Below are positions 19,191 to 28,276 of a DNA stretch of 64,000 nucleotides, one piece after another. Each line of letters begins with the position of its first letter. The stretch's first letter is position 1. The notes beneath the pieces were generated by a model. It had not been told where the DNA came from, ran no database searches, and was given only the letters and a program-made list of their open reading frames with translations. The position numbers and the translations under genes were made by a program. Source of the DNA: Dehalococcoidia bacterium (GTDB lineage: Bacteria > Chloroflexota > Dehalococcoidia > Dehalococcoidales > W498); NCBI GenBank assembly GCA_011170285.1, contig DUEE01000016.1, forward strand, positions 1-64,000, written 5' to 3'.

Positions 19191-19718
19191 TTACTCAGGT
19201 AAGTCAAGGTGGATTTCTACCACTTGTTTCACCCTTTGCCCCTTGCTTAATTCGGGACCAACTAATCGTAACGGCCCCCCTTGGCCAATGGGCTGCCCAT
19301 CTACCTCATTGGCTAGTATAATATTATTGTTTGTGGTAATAGTCTGGCTGCTAAAGGTAACGCTATACCCATCAGAGGATATTACTATGATGTCGTAACC
19401 ATTATTAGCTAACTCGTCATTAAAAGCGCCTTCGCCATGCTCTACTTCATCATCAACCTTGCCGCATAATATCCACAGTGGGATACCTGAATAGGTGTGG
19501 ATTGACCCCTGATCATCTTCGAGTCTACGCTCAACCCCGTGGCAAGCGGGGGCAGCGCCCTCCTCAAACTCTTCTTGAGTGAGGGTTTCAATTGAGGCAC
19601 CGCTCAGCTTGAGAGACCATTCTGTACCTACTGGTGGCGCTTCAGCACAGGCAGCCATTAATGCTACCATTAAAGCCGTTACCAGAGTTATTAAAGTTAT
19701 TTTAGTTATTGACTTAAT
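19191..19718 (-). CDS. Molybdopterin-binding (sulfite-oxidase-fold) domain lipoprotein; probable ATT start
   Basis: YSGIPLWILCGKVDD, DGYSVTFSSQTI, GPLRLVGPE pattern; extending from ORF-track start 19670 to ATT at 19718 gives MKSITKITLITLVTALMVALMAAC with SD GGAGGGAG 6 nt upstream. Confidence 0.65.
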   Translation of the reverse strand: MKSITKITLITLVTALMVALMAACAEAPPVGTEWSLKLSGASIETLTQEEFEEGAAPACHGVERRLEDDQGSIHTYSGIPLWILCGKVDDEVEHGEGAFNDELANNGYDIIVISSDGYSVTFSSQTITTNNNIILANEVDGQPIGQGGPLRLVGPELSKGQRVKQVVEIHLDLPE

Positions 19719-19751
19719 GGCGAACTCCCTCCTTCATTTGTTTTTAAGCAT

Positions 19752-19780
19752 AAAAAGAGCACACCCAGGAGGATGCGCTC
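19752..19780 (-). terminator. Rho-independent terminator-like hairpin in the 5' leader
   Basis: GAGCGCA-tcctcctggg-TGTGCTC followed by TTTTT on the minus strand. Confidence 0.65.
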
Positions 19781-19890
19781 AGTGACAGATACGGTCACAT
19801 ATTGCCCCCCTTTCCAAACACGGGAGGAATAGCAATTTCCTGCCATTCCCTTCAGTTTGCTACAGTAAACAAACTGTCGGTTGCCGACCA
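19752..19890 (-). ncRNA. Structured 5' leader, riboswitch-like (Moco riboswitch is one hypothesis)
   Basis: On the minus strand: GTCGG-caa-CCGAC (19876-19888), AGTTTG...CAAACT (19854-19875), GGGAATGGCAggaaatTGCTATTCCTCCC (19822-19850), then terminator hairpin before an SD. Confidence 0.5.
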
Positions 19891-20031
19891 TGGATTACTC
19901 TTTAGGTGCAGCAACTCGGAGGAATCTTTATTCTTGTGTAAAACTCGCCGTCATTTTACCAGAACCAAGTGTGAAGTTCAAGAGAATATATTCAGTGACA
20001 GCCACAATCATTGGTTCCCTTCTTTGAGAGA

Positions 20032-20727
20032 CTACACAACCTCTTCACCATTCTTGATTATTATCTCAATTTGTTTTAATTCTTCATCCTGTCTCCGAAG
20101 AGTAGCTATTATCCCCAGAATCACATTCTTAAAAACGCCCTGTACATAGATATTCAGCGGAACTGGCTTCTTATTGATGACAAGTGTAACTGATGTTTCC
20201 ATACTGTCCTCCTGATTAAAAAGTTGCTCAATGAAGTCGGCAATACCAGACACATCATCGGGTTTAAATATAGGCTTTTCTACTTCTACCTCAAAGTCGC
20301 TTACCAAAGCTAGAATATCATCTTGCGGATAGGGGACCTGCTCACTAACCCCTTTCCTGAGCACAACTACCTTATCTACTCCTTTCTCCTTGCCAAACCC
20401 CTCACCAAACACGATATCAAAGTTATAAAAGTAGCTCTGGGCAATATCTCTTAGTGGGGGAATATGCTCTGTCTTCTCAATGAGACCAATCCGACCAGGG
20501 GATGCAAGAAATATTCCCTTCGCTCCCGCTTCCGTGAACCGCCAAGAGTCCTTTCCCTCCACATCCAAGTCGAATCCATGAGGACAGTACTTTACAGCGG
20601 CGACTGTACACTTTCTCTTACTGAATTCCCTGAGCAATTTCTCTATCAGTGTAGTCTTACCAGCCCCCGAGTTTCCCACAACAGAAACTAATAATGGACT
20701 AGGTCTGTTCATAGCCACAATCGTCAA
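20032..20727 (-). CDS. mobB: Molybdopterin-guanine dinucleotide biosynthesis protein B
   Basis: VSVVGNSGAGKTTLIEKLLREF, KYCPHGFDLDVEGKDSWRFTEAGA. Confidence 0.9.
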   Translation of the reverse strand: MTIVAMNRPSPLLVSVVGNSGAGKTTLIEKLLREFSKRKCTVAAVKYCPHGFDLDVEGKDSWRFTEAGAKGIFLASPGRIGLIEKTEHIPPLRDIAQSYFYNFDIVFGEGFGKEKGVDKVVVLRKGVSEQVPYPQDDILALVSDFEVEVEKPIFKPDDVSGIADFIEQLFNQEDSMETSVTLVINKKPVPLNIYVQGVFKNVILGIIATLRRQDEELKQIEIIIKNGEEVV

Positions 20728-20768
20728 AAGATACCACTAAATAAATAGATTGGTCAAATTGGGTTACC

Positions 20769-21368
20769 CTATCTGGTCTCCACAGCAAGCATAGTAGCTA
20801 GCTCCAGGTCTGATTGACAATTTATGTTGATAAAGCTTAAAAGCTGAGGGTCAAACCTCTGGCATTCTGCCTGTTCAACATATCTAACGCGAACTGTATC
20901 AAGGACTCGGCTAACTTCCAACTGGTCATGCTCCAATAGTGCTTTCATACTACCTAGGCAACTCTTAGAATAAATGGCATGGAGTGGTTCGACCTTTCCC
21001 TTTCCCAATTTGGGGACAACTGCATCAAAGTCTTGTGATAATTCAATCATATAGCACAGTAGTTCAATATTTAGAAAGGGCATATCACAAGCGACAACAA
21101 GGCTATGTGAAGACTCAGCAGCTAGCAAGCCGGTATATATCCCCACCAGGGGTCCTTTACCGGGATAAAGGTCTACCAGCACTTCTGCCTCGCCAGCGGC
21201 GGGAAGGTTAATCTGTTCCCGGGAGGTTACTATCAGGATTCGGAGGCTCACTGATTTGAGCTGATCTATAACCCGCTCAATCAGGCTTTGGCCGTTAATG
21301 GTCTCCAGGTATTTGTTCCTACCAAGCCGCAGGCTTTTGCCACCAGCAAGGACAATTGAGGTGATCAT
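20769..21368 (-). CDS. mobA: Molybdenum cofactor guanylyltransferase
   Basis: SIVLAGGKSLRLGRNKYLETINGQSLIERV, DLYPGKGPLVGIYTGL, VVACDMPFLN. Confidence 0.92.
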   Translation of the reverse strand: MITSIVLAGGKSLRLGRNKYLETINGQSLIERVIDQLKSVSLRILIVTSREQINLPAAGEAEVLVDLYPGKGPLVGIYTGLLAAESSHSLVVACDMPFLNIELLCYMIELSQDFDAVVPKLGKGKVEPLHAIYSKSCLGSMKALLEHDQLEVSRVLDTVRVRYVEQAECQRFDPQLLSFININCQSDLELATMLAVETR

Positions 21369-21444
21369 CTAATATACCTAGTTCACTTACTGCTTTATCT
21401 GAGGAAAACTCTGTCAAAAGTTTAGACGCTGCCTATGTCTAGAA

Positions 21445-22659
21445 CTAGAGGGCGACTTCAACACTGCTGAGACTCAATTCTTGGTCGGTGACTGTCCTCA
21501 ATGGAGGAAGTTCACTTACATCCATTCCAGGCTCATACTTGAAGATGCCAGCTAGTTCCCTATTAAGCATGAATATCAGGCGGGAAAGGGGGAGCTCCAT
21601 AGGGCAAACATCTTGGCACTGCCCACAATTAACACATGAGTCCATAACATGGGTGATCCTTACCATGGGGAACATAGTGTCAGGCGGTACTTCCCCGGGA
21701 GGCACAAAGCCTCTATCTGCCTCTAAGACACAATCCTTGCAGTAGCATATGGGACAGGCATCACGGCACCCGTAGCATTTGATACAGCGGCTGAATTGAG
21801 TAGACCAGTAATTGAACCTTTCATCACCACTCATTTCTGTGAGGCTGGCAAAATCCTTCTCCTGCCATTGCCGTGCCAGTTCTATTGCTGCCTCATCCTT
21901 CTTCCTTACGGTTTCTATGGCATCGCTACTTGGTTGTTCTACCTTAATCTTACCAGCTTCAATTGCTTCCTTAATGAAGTCACTCCCCTTTTCCGAGCAA
22001 ACCTCAATGAAGGTTTTATTCTTGTCTGTAGTTCCCCATTTGCCGCAGGCAATATCGGCCATAATCGGGATATTGGTCTCACATCTACGGCAATTCTCCC
22101 GCCTCCCATATCCTCGCTCCTCAAGTTCGGTCAGGTCCTTTTCCTTTTCTGTTCCATCCTTTAACCTGATTGTTAATTTATTATCTTCAATGTCTTCAGC
22201 AACGACATCAGCCGGGTCTGCTTCAAATTCAGTTTTAATCATCGTCTTGGCTTTTGTGGGAGACAGAGTACCGGTACAGTTCAAACCGATAAGGAGCAAG
22301 TTATCGAGATTAATCTGGATTCTCTTGGTGAGTTCAATAATTGCCTTAGCATCACAAGGCTTAACGGTAACGGCTACTTTCAAGTCAGAGGCACCATCAA
22401 GATATTCCTTGAGAAAGCGTGAGATATTAGGTGAGGCACAATGCAATGCTCCTGCGGTTTCTATAACTTCCTCCGGTTCAGTTATTAGGACGGGTACACC
22501 ATCGTACCTGTTGCCATCCCTTGCTTTTATGGCAAGCACAGCGTCCACCCTCCCACTCTCCAGAGCAAACTTAAGCAGAGAAGTAACCGCTCCGCCGTAC
22601 TCGGCTTTTTCTAGTATCTCCTTATCTGATGAACGAGCGATATACATATCTCCCTTCAT
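21445..22659 (-). CDS. FrhB/FdhB-like Fe-S flavoprotein (F420 hydrogenase/dehydrogenase beta subunit family)
   Basis: ARSSDKEILEKAEYGGAVTSLLKFALESG; two 4Fe-4S motifs CIKCYGCRDACPICYCKDC and CVNCGQCQDVCPMELP. Confidence 0.87.
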   Translation of the reverse strand: MKGDMYIARSSDKEILEKAEYGGAVTSLLKFALESGRVDAVLAIKARDGNRYDGVPVLITEPEEVIETAGALHCASPNISRFLKEYLDGASDLKVAVTVKPCDAKAIIELTKRIQINLDNLLLIGLNCTGTLSPTKAKTMIKTEFEADPADVVAEDIEDNKLTIRLKDGTEKEKDLTELEERGYGRRENCRRCETNIPIMADIACGKWGTTDKNKTFIEVCSEKGSDFIKEAIEAGKIKVEQPSSDAIETVRKKDEAAIELARQWQEKDFASLTEMSGDERFNYWSTQFSRCIKCYGCRDACPICYCKDCVLEADRGFVPPGEVPPDTMFPMVRITHVMDSCVNCGQCQDVCPMELPLSRLIFMLNRELAGIFKYEPGMDVSELPPLRTVTDQELSLSSVEVAL

Positions 22660-24686
22660 TGTTTCACCTCCATCTTAACAGCACATACTTTGGTTTCAGC
22701 ACACTTGGCTTTGGGGTCTAAGGTTGAGATTGTTAACACATTGGCAAGGGAATCCGGAAAGTGAAAGGGAACAAAAAGCAGACCGGGCGGTACCTCATCG
22801 GTTACCTTAGCTTCAGCTTCTATACTACCCCGTCTTGTCTCCAGAGTAACCACATCCTTGTCTTTGACCCCTGCCTTAATAGCATCTTCAGGATTGACTT
22901 CAACAAAGCTCCGAGGAACTTCATCAAGTAGCTTTGGGGTTCTTCGGGACATTGCCCCGGTGTGGTAATGGAAGATACTTCTGCCTGTAGTCAGGATATA
23001 TGGATATTCGTCATCGGGTAACTCAGCCGGGGACTTATAATCTACCGCCTGGAAATGCCCTAATCCATCAGGAGTGCCAAATTTCTCTAAAAACATGGTT
23101 GGTGTTCCCGGGTGGTCCTCTGAAGGGCAGGGCCAGTGGATTCCTCCTACCGTATTCTTCAGCCGTTCGTATGTTATCCCTTTATACTGGGGAACACAAC
23201 TTCTCATCTCATCAAATATCTCCCCAGATGAGGTGAAGTTAAATTTATCCTGGTAGCCCATCCTCTCGGCTAACTGGCATATAATCTGCCAGTCAGGCTT
23301 GGCTTCACCGGGAGGGTCAATAACCTTGTCTATCTTCTGCACCCGTCTATCTATCCAGGTGTGGGTAGCCTCCCTCTCCACCCAGGTAGCTGCTGGTAGT
23401 ACCACATGGGCAAGCTTGCTTATCTCAGTAGGGAATATGTCCTGAACCACGAGGAAACTGTCCTTTTCTAAAGCCTTCTTAACATTATTAACATCGGGTA
23501 TAACCATCATCGGGTCTGCACCGACAACATAGAGGTAGGGGCAGTTATATAGCATTTCTATATAGGTAATCCCAGGCTTCGCCGGCAGGTTGCTCACTTG
23601 CCATGCCTCTTCGAAGAACTTTGCCGATTCCTCACCAACACGCTTAAACCCGGGGTAGAAAACACACAAGCAGCCCATATCTCCGCTGCCCTCACCGTTT
23701 ATCTGCCCTCTCATTGAGTTAATTCCACTCCCTGGTTTACCAGTATGTCCGCAGAGAAGGGCTAAGTTAGCGTGATTCCTGACATTGTCGGTGCCAACAT
23801 AATGCTGGGACATACCCTGGTCATAGAGAATGCATGCCCTCTCTGCCTTGGCATAGGTGATTGCCGCCTCTTTAATCTTCTCCAGCGGAACACCAGTAAT
23901 CTTCTCTGCCTCATTTAGGTCTACCTTGGATAGAGAATCGCGTAGTTCATCGAACCCGGCAGTTTTAGACGCAATAAATTCCTTATTCTCCAGCCCCTCA
24001 TCTAGGATAATTTTCATCATGGCATTTATCAGGGCGGCATCAGTGCCTGATTTCAATGGGAGGTGGATATCAGCTAGATATCTTGCCGTGGCCGTCTTCC
24101 TGGGGTCGGTATAAATAACCTTGGCTCCTTTGGCTTTGGCGCGGAGTACCCTCCGCGTTATCATAGGAAAGGTCTCTTGTATATTAACTCCGGCAAGGAA
24201 GAAGCAGTCGGCAAGCTCAATTTCAGGTTGAGAGGTATGCATTGCTCCTGAGCCCATGGCAGGAATTAGGGCTGCCGCGGCTGGAGAGTGGCACAATCTA
24301 CCGCAGTATTCCACATTATTAGTGCCCATCACCACCCGAGTAAATTTCTGCATCACATAAGCATCCTCATTGCTGTTTCTACACGAGGCAATAAAGCCAA
24401 ACTTTTCCGGGGTAGCTTCCTTCAGCTTGGAAGCGATAAGATCAAGCGCTTCATCCCAAGAGGTTTCCTGAAGGTCGCCGTTCTTTCTCACCAGTGGCAT
24501 CTTTAGCCTGTCTTCACTGTAGATGAAATCGTAGGCATTCTTCCCCTTGGGACAGTTTGTTCCCTCGTTTACTGGGTGCTCTTTCCACGGCTCCTGCCCG
24601 ATTATCTTCCCGTCTTTGGTGATCAGGTAGATGCCACAACCACAAGCGCAGTAGGGACATATGGTGGGTACATACTCAATGCTCAT
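22656..24686 (-). CDS. Formate dehydrogenase alpha subunit / molybdopterin oxidoreductase (Cys form)
   Basis: CPYCACGCGIYL 4Fe-4S motif; GTNNVEYCGRLCHSPAAAAL; start set to ATG 24686 (SD aggaggcgaa) rather than the ORF-track 24716. Confidence 0.88.
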   Translation of the reverse strand: MSIEYVPTICPYCACGCGIYLITKDGKIIGQEPWKEHPVNEGTNCPKGKNAYDFIYSEDRLKMPLVRKNGDLQETSWDEALDLIASKLKEATPEKFGFIASCRNSNEDAYVMQKFTRVVMGTNNVEYCGRLCHSPAAAALIPAMGSGAMHTSQPEIELADCFFLAGVNIQETFPMITRRVLRAKAKGAKVIYTDPRKTATARYLADIHLPLKSGTDAALINAMMKIILDEGLENKEFIASKTAGFDELRDSLSKVDLNEAEKITGVPLEKIKEAAITYAKAERACILYDQGMSQHYVGTDNVRNHANLALLCGHTGKPGSGINSMRGQINGEGSGDMGCLCVFYPGFKRVGEESAKFFEEAWQVSNLPAKPGITYIEMLYNCPYLYVVGADPMMVIPDVNNVKKALEKDSFLVVQDIFPTEISKLAHVVLPAATWVEREATHTWIDRRVQKIDKVIDPPGEAKPDWQIICQLAERMGYQDKFNFTSSGEIFDEMRSCVPQYKGITYERLKNTVGGIHWPCPSEDHPGTPTMFLEKFGTPDGLGHFQAVDYKSPAELPDDEYPYILTTGRSIFHYHTGAMSRRTPKLLDEVPRSFVEVNPEDAIKAGVKDKDVVTLETRRGSIEAEAKVTDEVPPGLLFVPFHFPDSLANVLTISTLDPKAKCAETKVCAVKMEVKQ

Positions 24687-25101
24687 TTCGCCTCCTGTTA
24701 AATACACTCGGTCCAAGTCCTTTTATGGTTTGGGTAAAGCTTTTTACTGTCTCAGCTACCTTTGGTCCCTCAGATGCCGATATCCATTCCAGCCTCAGCC
24801 TGTCCTTACCGATGCCTATGGCTTCAAGGAATGGTTTTAGTCCGGTAACTCTTCTTCTGGCACTCAGGTTGCCCTTTTGGTAGTGGCAATCTCCAGGGTG
24901 GCAGCCGGATACTAGGACACCGTCGGCACCTAAAGCAAATGCCTTTAATATCAGCCTCTCATCTACCCTGCCCGAGCACATTACCCTAATCACCCTCACA
25001 TTAGGTGGATATTTTATCCGTGAGGTACCAGCCAAGTCTGCACCGGTATAGGAGCACCAGTTACAAAAGAAACCGACTATCTTTGGTTCAAATTCATCCA
25101 T
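24676..25101 (-). CDS. MvhD/FlpD-like hydrogenase iron-sulfur (delta) subunit
   Basis: GFFCNWCSYTGADLAGTSRIKYPPNVRVIRVMCSGRVD, GADGVLVSGCHPGDCHY. Confidence 0.9.
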   Translation of the reverse strand: MDEFEPKIVGFFCNWCSYTGADLAGTSRIKYPPNVRVIRVMCSGRVDERLILKAFALGADGVLVSGCHPGDCHYQKGNLSARRRVTGLKPFLEAIGIGKDRLRLEWISASEGPKVAETVKSFTQTIKGLGPSVFNRRRNEH

Positions 25102-25182
25102 TATAATCCTCTCTTTAGGCAGAAATCTATTATCTGAGGTATGTTATGGGGTAAAGTAGGCTGACGGTCTTAGCCGGGATGT

Positions 25183-25210
25183 ATCATACCCTACAGGGGG
25201 AGGGTGTGTC
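25183..25210. promoter_or_regulatory. Candidate CsoR/DUF156-type operator
   Basis: ATCATACCCTACAGGGGGAGGGTGTGTC: ACCCT/AGGGT arms around a G-tract, between divergent mvhD-like and csoR-like genes. Confidence 0.5.
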
Positions 25211-25249
25211 AACATAGTTGCTAGAGCCTAATTGGCTACAGAGGGTAGA

Positions 25250-25531
25250 ATGACTCAAGAAATATTATCGAATGAGATCCTGGTCAATCGCCTCAAAAGG
25301 ATTGAAGGGCAGATTCGCGGTATTCAGAAGATGATAGAACAAGGTCGCGATTGCGAGAGTATTATTACTCAGTTGGGAGCAGTGCGCTCTGCTATTGAGG
25401 GAGTTGGCGCATTGTGGCTAAGTAATTACATGAAATTTTGTTTCCGTGGAAGCAGCGAACCGAGGTTGGATAGCATCAATTCACTGGGGTGGGCTGTTGC
25501 CATTTGGGGCAGGGTGCGAGTTGGCGACTAG
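25250..25531 (+). CDS. CsoR/DUF156 family transcriptional regulator
   Basis: NRLKRIEGQIRGIQKMIEQGRDCESIITQLGAVRSAIEGVG...NYMKFCF; start ATG 25250 preferred over 25232. Confidence 0.87.
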   Translation: MTQEILSNEILVNRLKRIEGQIRGIQKMIEQGRDCESIITQLGAVRSAIEGVGALWLSNYMKFCFRGSSEPRLDSINSLGWAVAIWGRVRVGD

Positions 25532-25554
25532 AGATAAGTCAGCCCTCTCCTTCA

Positions 25555-28266
25555 TTACTCTTGGCTAGTAGCCGGGTTTATCTTTACCGAGCATACCTTG
25601 AACTCAGGGATTTTGGCTACCGGATCTAACGCATCGATAGTCAATCGATTGACTGGCGCCTCTTTGAAATGGAAGGTCATAAAGGCTACCCCCTGGGGTG
25701 ACTTATCGGTTACTTTAACCTTAACTAGGATTTCCCCCCGCCGAGAAGCTAGTTCAACTAAATCTCCGTCAGAGCAGCAGAGCATTTCTGCATCCTGAGG
25801 ATTGATTTCCACTTCAGCTTCAGGTCGAATTTCAGCTAGACCCGGTGAATGTCGGCTCAAGGTTCCACCATGCCAGTGGTATAGAATCCTTCCTGTGGTC
25901 AGAATAAAGGGGTAATCCTCATCAGGCAGTTCAAAGGGCTCACGGTAAGGGGTAGCATGAAACTTACCCAAGCCCCGGGTAAAGCGACCTTTGTGCAGAT
26001 ATTTCGTTCCCGGGTCATCCCGATTACGGCATGGCCATTGCAGCCCTTGTTGATTCAGTCTATCGTAATGAACACCACCGTAAATGGGAGTGAGAGACGC
26101 GATTTCTTCCATTATCTCCGCGGGGTGGTTATAGGTCATAGTGTAGCCCAATCTGCTGGCTAATTCTGAGATGATTTGCCAGTCGGGTTTGCTGTCACCT
26201 ATAGGCTTAATAGACTTGTTTACCCGCTGGATTCGCCGTTCAGTATTGGTGAAAGTGCCATCCTTCTCAGCAAAACTAACCCCAGGCAGCACTACATCGG
26301 CAAATTTAGCAGTTTCGTTTAGGAAAATGTCTTGAACTACCAAGAAATCAAGGTTTTTCAGAGCCCTGACCACGAGAGTGTTGTTAGGGTCGGAGAGGAC
26401 AGGGTCTTCGCCCATAATATACATACCCTTAACCTGCCCAGCCACAGCCTTATGTATCATTTCCACGACGGTAAGTCCCGGGGTATCCGGAAGCGAGACT
26501 CCCCAAGCTTGTTCAAATTTACCTTGACTAACTTCATCGGTAACCGATTCATAACCTGGAAAGAGGTCTGGTAAAGCCCCCACATCACAGGCGCCCTGAA
26601 CATTGTTCTGTCCTCTCAAGGGACTTACCCCTGTACTTTCCCTGCCCAGGTGACCGGTCAACATCGCCAGATTAGCTAGAGCCAAAATGTTGTCTGTGCC
26701 AGTGGTATGCTGGGTTATTCCCATAGCGAACAAGATGCAAGCCTTAGGTGACTGAGCGTAAAGGCGCGCTGCCTGATACAGGTTGTCTACAGGAATCCCT
26801 GTGATTTGACTAACAATAGATGGCGGGTATTCTGCGATTGCCTCTCTCAACTCTTCAAATCCCTCTGTCCGAGCTTGGACAAAATCGGCATCGTATAAGT
26901 TCTCAGCGATGATGATGTGGAGCATGCCATTGATTAGGGCAACATCTGTGCCAGGCTTTTGCCTCAGCCAGAGGTGAGCATAATCAACCATTCGTACCTT
27001 GCGTGGGTCAGCTACTATTAACTTTGTTTTGCCATGCCTGACCCCTTCCATAATTTCAAGGGCGATTATAGGGTGGTTCTCTGAGGTGTTGGAGCCAATG
27101 ATAAAGATGCAATCAGCATCCCTGAGTTCAGCGATGGAGTTAGTCATGGCGGCGCTGCCGAAGGCAGCCGAAAGGGCGGTAACTGTCGAGGCATGGCAAA
27201 GACGGGCGCAGTGGTCAATATTGTTAGTGCCCAGAACTGCACGAGCAAGCTTCTGCATCAGGTAGTTCTCTTCAGTGGTGCACTTAGCTGAGGACAGGAT
27301 AGCCAAACTATCTGCACCTGACCGGTTCTTGAGCTCACTCAGCCTCTTAGCTACTAAATCAAGCGCTTCTTCCCAGCTCGCTTCCTTGAATTTACCGTCT
27401 CCCCTTTCTCCGTCTCGGATAAGTGGGGTGGTCAGCCTCTCAGGACTGTGGACAAAATCAAGGCCAAACTTCCCCTTGACGCAGAGTCGCCCTTGGTTTA
27501 CCACCCCGTTGGCGGGGGCGTTAACCCTGACAATACGATTATCCTTAATATCTAATTCTATATTGCAGCCGACCCCGCAGTAAGGACAGACGGTGGAGAC
27601 TTTTCTGAACTCCCACTCGCGCCCCTGGAATCTTCGGCTCTTCTCGGTGAGGGCACCTACTGGGCAGGCAGCCACGCATTGTCCGCAAAAGAGACAAGTG
27701 CTATCAAGTAATGACCTATCGTAAGGAGTGGCTACTTTGGTATTAAACCCACGGTGAGCGAAATTGATAGCCTCAACGAATTGGACTTCATTGCAGGCAG
27801 CAACACACCTCCCGCAAAGGATACACTTATTATAGTCCCTGACGAAGAAGGGGTTGGTCTCGTCCAGGGGGTAAGCGTGTTTCTCGCCCTGAAATCTAGT
27901 GGTAGGGACGCCCAGTTCATAGGCATATCTCTCCAAATCGCAGGCGCCACTTTTTTCGCAGGTCATACAATCAAAGGGGTGGTCAGAGAGAAGGAGTTCT
28001 ATTATTAACCTCCTGGCTTTAATTACTCTCTCCGTATTGGTTCTGACCACCATATTGTTAGACACAGGGTAGGAGCAGGACGCTACTAGGTTTCTGGCTC
28101 CGTCGACCTCGACTACACATAGGCGGCAGGCACTAGTCGGCAGCATGTCTTCCCGATGGCACAAATGAGGGATTTCAATCCCAACACCCTTCGCCGCTTG
28201 AAATATCGTAGTCCCTTCCTCTACTACCACTTTCTGATTGTCTATAGTCAAAGAAACCTTTGCCAC
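25555..28266 (-). CDS. NAD-linked formate dehydrogenase alpha subunit with N-terminal NuoG-like Fe-S domains
   Basis: N-terminal 2Fe-2S domain (CHREDMLPTSACRLCVVEV), ferredoxin motifs, CPYCGVGCNIEL, NNIDHCARLCHASTV. Confidence 0.9.
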   Translation of the reverse strand: MAKVSLTIDNQKVVVEEGTTIFQAAKGVGIEIPHLCHREDMLPTSACRLCVVEVDGARNLVASCSYPVSNNMVVRTNTERVIKARRLIIELLLSDHPFDCMTCEKSGACDLERYAYELGVPTTRFQGEKHAYPLDETNPFFVRDYNKCILCGRCVAACNEVQFVEAINFAHRGFNTKVATPYDRSLLDSTCLFCGQCVAACPVGALTEKSRRFQGREWEFRKVSTVCPYCGVGCNIELDIKDNRIVRVNAPANGVVNQGRLCVKGKFGLDFVHSPERLTTPLIRDGERGDGKFKEASWEEALDLVAKRLSELKNRSGADSLAILSSAKCTTEENYLMQKLARAVLGTNNIDHCARLCHASTVTALSAAFGSAAMTNSIAELRDADCIFIIGSNTSENHPIIALEIMEGVRHGKTKLIVADPRKVRMVDYAHLWLRQKPGTDVALINGMLHIIIAENLYDADFVQARTEGFEELREAIAEYPPSIVSQITGIPVDNLYQAARLYAQSPKACILFAMGITQHTTGTDNILALANLAMLTGHLGRESTGVSPLRGQNNVQGACDVGALPDLFPGYESVTDEVSQGKFEQAWGVSLPDTPGLTVVEMIHKAVAGQVKGMYIMGEDPVLSDPNNTLVVRALKNLDFLVVQDIFLNETAKFADVVLPGVSFAEKDGTFTNTERRIQRVNKSIKPIGDSKPDWQIISELASRLGYTMTYNHPAEIMEEIASLTPIYGGVHYDRLNQQGLQWPCRNRDDPGTKYLHKGRFTRGLGKFHATPYREPFELPDEDYPFILTTGRILYHWHGGTLSRHSPGLAEIRPEAEVEINPQDAEMLCCSDGDLVELASRRGEILVKVKVTDKSPQGVAFMTFHFKEAPVNRLTIDALDPVAKIPEFKVCSVKINPATSQE

Positions 28267-28276
28267 TTTGTTTTCC

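Noticed and set aside
21812-22678. 288-aa plus-strand ORF
   Set aside because: Antisense to the FrhB/FdhB-like gene; Ser/Leu-rich low-complexity translation without motifs.
22656-28266. Selenocysteine in the formate dehydrogenase catalytic subunits
   Set aside because: Both ORFs are open through the active-site region and have Cys at the expected position (RLCHSP and RLCHAS).
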